This document shows positions 61,061-64,000 of a DNA stretch of 64,000 bases, one piece after another. The stretch's first letter is position 1. Each line of letters begins with the position of its first letter. The notes under the pieces were generated by a model, which was given only the letters and a program-made list of their open reading frames with translations, did not search any database and had not been told where the DNA came from. The position numbers and the translations under genes were made by a program. This stretch comes from an uncultured Elusimicrobiales bacterium (GTDB lineage Bacteria; Elusimicrobiota; Elusimicrobia; Elusimicrobiales; Elusimicrobiaceae). The stretch spans positions 30,343-94,342 of the forward strand of contig CALUXG010000038.1 of assembly GCA_944324685.1 (NCBI GenBank), in the 5' to 3' direction.

Positions 61061-64000
61061 TTAATTGGGAAGCGGATTGTTCATATCAGGACCTTTATCT
61101 TTATTACGGCCAGAAAAGTCCTGCCAGCTCTGATGTGTTTTTTCTTTTACAACATTCCATTTGTTTTTCACAAATTTCATCAGCGTGGAATTAGCCATCA
61201 TATTTGTAGTCAGAACCAAGCTGCCTACCAAACAAAACAATGCATAGGTAATATCCAAATTATTCCCTCCGAACCATTCATTAAAATGGTAGGCCGGCAT
61301 AGTAAGCACGCCACCGAAAGCCATTGTTAAAGAAAGAATAACGGAAATCTCACGCACGTGTTTAGGGTTTTTCTTCGTTATGTAATCATACATTTGGGAG
61401 AAAAAGTTTCCCATTCCTAAACTGGAAATAACGGCTCCAATGATGGCGCCTGAAATGTGGCCGGCAAAAACCATCATGATTAGAGTACCTAATGCCGACA
61501 GCGCGCTGCACAACACATACATCGTACCCGAACTGACGCGTGAAGCCAATACATTCCCACCCAAGCGGCCGATTATCATAGGAATATACAAAGCGGCAGC
61601 CACCAACAAATTGGCGGTATCTCCGTTAGGTATCAAGTGGTTCAAATTCATGGCAAAGGCACTGGATATGGTAAACTCATGCACGGTGGCCAACGTCATG
61701 GCAATGGTAATAGCGGCCACGGCGGGGCCATGATTAAAAATTTGCCACAAAGTAATCTTTTTATTTTCTATCTGATGGAAAGCTTCCTCAAAGCCTTTAG
61801 TGATTTGTTCGCTTTTCTCCACAGGTAAAGCATGGTGGACAAAAGACAGCACCTCCGGCAAGAGCTTCTGAGCCGCCTGTTCTCTAAAGGCAGGAACTTC
61901 TTTTTTATGCAAGCCATTTTTTCTTTGTGCTTCCACCATATTATCAATATGGCCGCGCAATTTTCTGGCGCCAGCGTCTAAGGCATTGGAAATATCTTGT
62001 TCGGAAGACTGAGAATTTTGCGCCGCATCTACTAAGTTTTGTGCAATATGGCTGGCCGCGTCATGTGCTGCTTTAGATGCAGCTTGCACCGTTGGTACGC
62101 TATACGCGTCGCGCAGATTGGCACGCAAGGTTTGCAGCGTAACAGCCAGCGCATAGACGCCGAATATAGGGAAGCTGACAGAATACACCAAATGGGCTTC
62201 ATACCCGCTGACTAAATAGATGATTTTATTTAATAGCCATGGCAGAGACAAAAACAACATGGTTCCCAGATTTTTATACACAAAACTTAAATTATACATT
62301 AACAAATTGCGAATGCCCCTACCCCACTCTTTGTTCTGTCCGTTTTGCGCGGTTGCTTGTCCGGATTCTCTTTTTGGGAACAATACCTGTTTGGCGCGGC
62401 TTTTGACCTCCTGCCACGTTACCGCTTGCTCTGCTTCACTTTGTTGGACTCCATTATTTTTAGTTTTAGAAGAAGCCTTCTCCGATATTTTACCGCTGTT
62501 AGCCGCAACCAACATATTGGACGTTACTTGTTGCAAAACCGTCGCCAAAGACCGCAAAACAAACGCAGTTATGATGACTCCTGCCGCTATACGGCTGGCC
62601 GCATGTTCATGTGCCATGCCGTAAAAACCAACCAAAGGAGGCAAAAAGTTGGATAAGCTGGTAATAAGCCCTGCAATAACGCTTAAACGTTTTTCTCCCA
62701 TTTTTCGCAGTACAGGAGTCAATAGCGAGGAAAATCCGGGCATGACATAATTGATCAACATCATCAGACTGGTAGAGGTCGCCGCACTAATATCCAAATC
62801 TTGATTGATGATAGGCCCCATAGTTTTGCCTAACGAGTTATTATACATCTGTTGATTGCGATACAGAATAGCCGCTTTGTTTTTGGTAGGGAGTATGGCT
62901 ATAGGGAACATATAAGGACTATTTTGCAATACTTGCACCAAATTCCTGATCTGGTTTTTAGGCAAACGAATATAAGCGTCGGTAATGGGGTATGATTGTT
63001 CCGCGAAGGGGCGCAAAACGCCTATGCGCCCATCCGCCTGTTGCACTAAACGAGATTCCCCGGGCAACAATTTCTTTTCCAATTCCACCATAAGAGGTAA
63101 TTTCTCATGACCGTTAGACTTATATAACGGAACCGTTACCGTTTTCGCCGCACGATTGGGAAAACGCTGCAGTTTAATCTTAAAAGGTTCTTCCAAATCT
63201 ACGTGTTCAACTAATCTTACAAATTCTTTCCATTCAATAGGGCTTCCCGTAAATTTCATAAAGAAATGAGACATAGTCTGCGGTTCTTTGCTACCGTTGC
63301 GCAACTGGGCATGAAAATTTTCATTAAAAGTGATATGGTTATATCCATCCGTTTTAACACGTCCATGAATGAACAATTGAACAGGCAACATTTCTTCTTT
63401 TCCGGTAACTGCGTTAATATGGGTCAAATAAAAATCGGATACAGGAGAAGGGTCTTCCGCCTCAAAATCAAATACTTCCTGCGGAGAGAAAGGTCTGGGC
63501 AAACTTTCGGAAACTGCATTTTCCCCCACCAAACCCAATGTGGCTAAAACAGGTTTTTGTACTCTGTCTGCCTGTATTGCAGACAACTGCGCCGACAGAC
63601 CAGTAGATATATTTTTGGCGAAAGACGATACAAAAGGCATGCCATAACGCTGGGATTGTACCCGCGCGCCGGAATAAGCATCTTTCACAACAGATGAAAT
63701 GGTATGTGCAAGACGACGGTTTTGCAATTTATCAAAAAGCATTCCTAAGCCGTTCATGCTCAGCACGCCGGAACGATTCGCCAAACGCGGCAATAAAGCG
63801 GCTTCAAACGCGCCGGCGTTAAATTCTCCCTGCGGGAAAAACTGCTGCCAGCCCGACACGGACTCTACCGGACCCTGCCCTTTCTCCGTCCATCCAAGCG
63901 CCAATGACCGTTCATACTCGCCGCGCAGCTGCTGATAATCCTTTACAAACGACAGCCCTTCCCCGCGGCCAAACTTATAAAATCTTCCTAAATCTAAAGC
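61061..64000 (-). CDS. giant MFS-like membrane protein (5' end beyond right edge)
   Basis: The frame runs open to the right edge (about 979 residues visible). No ribosome site supports an internal start: the TTG at 63904 is preceded by 32 in-frame coding codons. Roughly the first 400 visible residues are soluble, with no domain I recognise (NGLGMLFDKLQNRRLAH, ITFNENFHAQLRNG). Then come about eleven hydrophobic segments in two blocks, like a 12-helix MFS carrier: the first includes INYVMPGFSSLLTPVLRKMGEKR, the second IPMIIGRLGGNVLASRVSSG and GAVISSLGMGNFF. Between blocks is a helical, Gln/Ala-rich insert of about 130 residues. The substrate is unknown. The C-terminus is short and polar. Confidence 0.75.
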   Translation of the reverse strand, partial: ALDLGRFYKFGRGEGLSFVKDYQQLRGEYERSLALGWTEKGQGPVESVSGWQQFFPQGEFNAGAFEAALLPRLANRSGVLSMNGLGMLFDKLQNRRLAHTISSVVKDAYSGARVQSQRYGMPFVSSFAKNISTGLSAQLSAIQADRVQKPVLATLGLVGENAVSESLPRPFSPQEVFDFEAEDPSPVSDFYLTHINAVTGKEEMLPVQLFIHGRVKTDGYNHITFNENFHAQLRNGSKEPQTMSHFFMKFTGSPIEWKEFVRLVEHVDLEEPFKIKLQRFPNRAAKTVTVPLYKSNGHEKLPLMVELEKKLLPGESRLVQQADGRIGVLRPFAEQSYPITDAYIRLPKNQIRNLVQVLQNSPYMFPIAILPTKNKAAILYRNQQMYNNSLGKTMGPIINQDLDISAATSTSLMMLINYVMPGFSSLLTPVLRKMGEKRLSVIAGLITSLSNFLPPLVGFYGMAHEHAASRIAAGVIITAFVLRSLATVLQQVTSNMLVAANSGKISEKASSKTKNNGVQQSEAEQAVTWQEVKSRAKQVLFPKRESGQATAQNGQNKEWGRGIRNLLMYNLSFVYKNLGTMLFLSLPWLLNKIIYLVSGYEAHLVYSVSFPIFGVYALAVTLQTLRANLRDAYSVPTVQAASKAAHDAASHIAQNLVDAAQNSQSSEQDISNALDAGARKLRGHIDNMVEAQRKNGLHKKEVPAFREQAAQKLLPEVLSFVHHALPVEKSEQITKGFEEAFHQIENKKITLWQIFNHGPAVAAITIAMTLATVHEFTISSAFAMNLNHLIPNGDTANLLVAAALYIPMIIGRLGGNVLASRVSSGTMYVLCSALSALGTLIMMVFAGHISGAIIGAVISSLGMGNFFSQMYDYITKKNPKHVREISVILSLTMAFGGVLTMPAYHFNEWFGGNNLDITYALFCLVGSLVLTTNMMANSTLMKFVKNKWNVVKEKTHQSWQDFSGRNKDKGPDMNNPLPN

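Noticed and set aside
63800..63904. Start of the giant membrane protein at the TTG at 63904
   Set aside because: The frame continues open for 32 more protein-like codons to the window edge and no ribosome site precedes the TTG.

Overview
The window looks like chromosome from a Gram-negative, anaerobic, fermentative bacterium, most likely a gut Elusimicrobiota (Elusimicrobium / Avelusimicrobium-like). This lineage call is an inference from gene content. The evidence is: four unlinked single prepilin genes with near-identical leaders; an outer envelope (Lnt, lipoproteins, a classical autotransporter); HPr kinase beside a mannose-type PTS; and a PPi-type phosphofructokinase. No ribosomal RNA, CRISPR array, complete insertion sequence or prophage is visible. 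Two tRNAs are present. Almost the whole window is intact, tightly packed core genome.

Layout. 1-1810 alaS (3' part off the left edge). 1899-4323 a + run: HAD phosphatase, small membrane protein, lipid kinase, membrane-anchored nuclease. 4417-4965 Nudix hydrolase. 5052-8555 dnaE. 8752-9054 SemiSWEET-like membrane protein, then tRNA-Val. 9581-13499 sugar-phosphate genes (PPi-PFK, mannose-6-P isomerase, GalE). 13665-16661 autotransporter, then tRNA-Ala. 17021-19194 a two-gene restriction-modification cassette just behind tRNA-Ala. 19257-19760 pilin A, then about 700 bp with no credible gene. 20485-24695 phosphoesterase and smc. 24999-25223 a small repeat protein behind a structured leader. 25627-34131 a ten-gene + cluster: hpf, hprK, rapZ, four Man-family PTS components, HPr, enzyme I and lepA. 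34159-34731 pilin B. 35131-40431 a - operon: PIN/TRAM, ispDF, lipoprotein, cysS, adenosine deaminase. 40582-41884 folD and a lipoprotein. 41948-42730 GDPD. 42793-43410 pilin C. 43520-48970 the heat-shock locus (hrcA-grpE-dnaK; dnaJ separated by a YdeI-like gene on the other strand). 49178-57250 a seven-gene overlapping - operon: secA, cysteine-rich protein, lnt, prfB, hemW, cofE-like, mscL. 57401-59824 secreted proteins and pilin D. 59969-61009 NifU-domain protein and PHP phosphatase. 61061-64000 a giant MFS-like protein whose 5' end lies beyond the right edge.

How the genes fit together. The PTS cluster contains a full phosphorelay (EI, HPr, EIIA, EIIB, EIIC, EIID) plus the HPr(Ser46) kinase that would tune it, together with the ribosome hibernation factor and RapZ, so carbon supply and growth arrest are probably linked here. 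The heat-shock operon has a strong sigma-70 promoter whose start lies in a CIRCE element, so HrcA autoregulation is expected. The R-M cassette has its own promoter with a perfect palindrome at the predicted start site. Pilins A, B and C share a promoter-like element with a T-tract of 10, 12 and 11 bases; pilin C also has a perfect 17-bp inverted repeat around its start codon. These pilin control regions are the most unusual DNA-level signals in the window.
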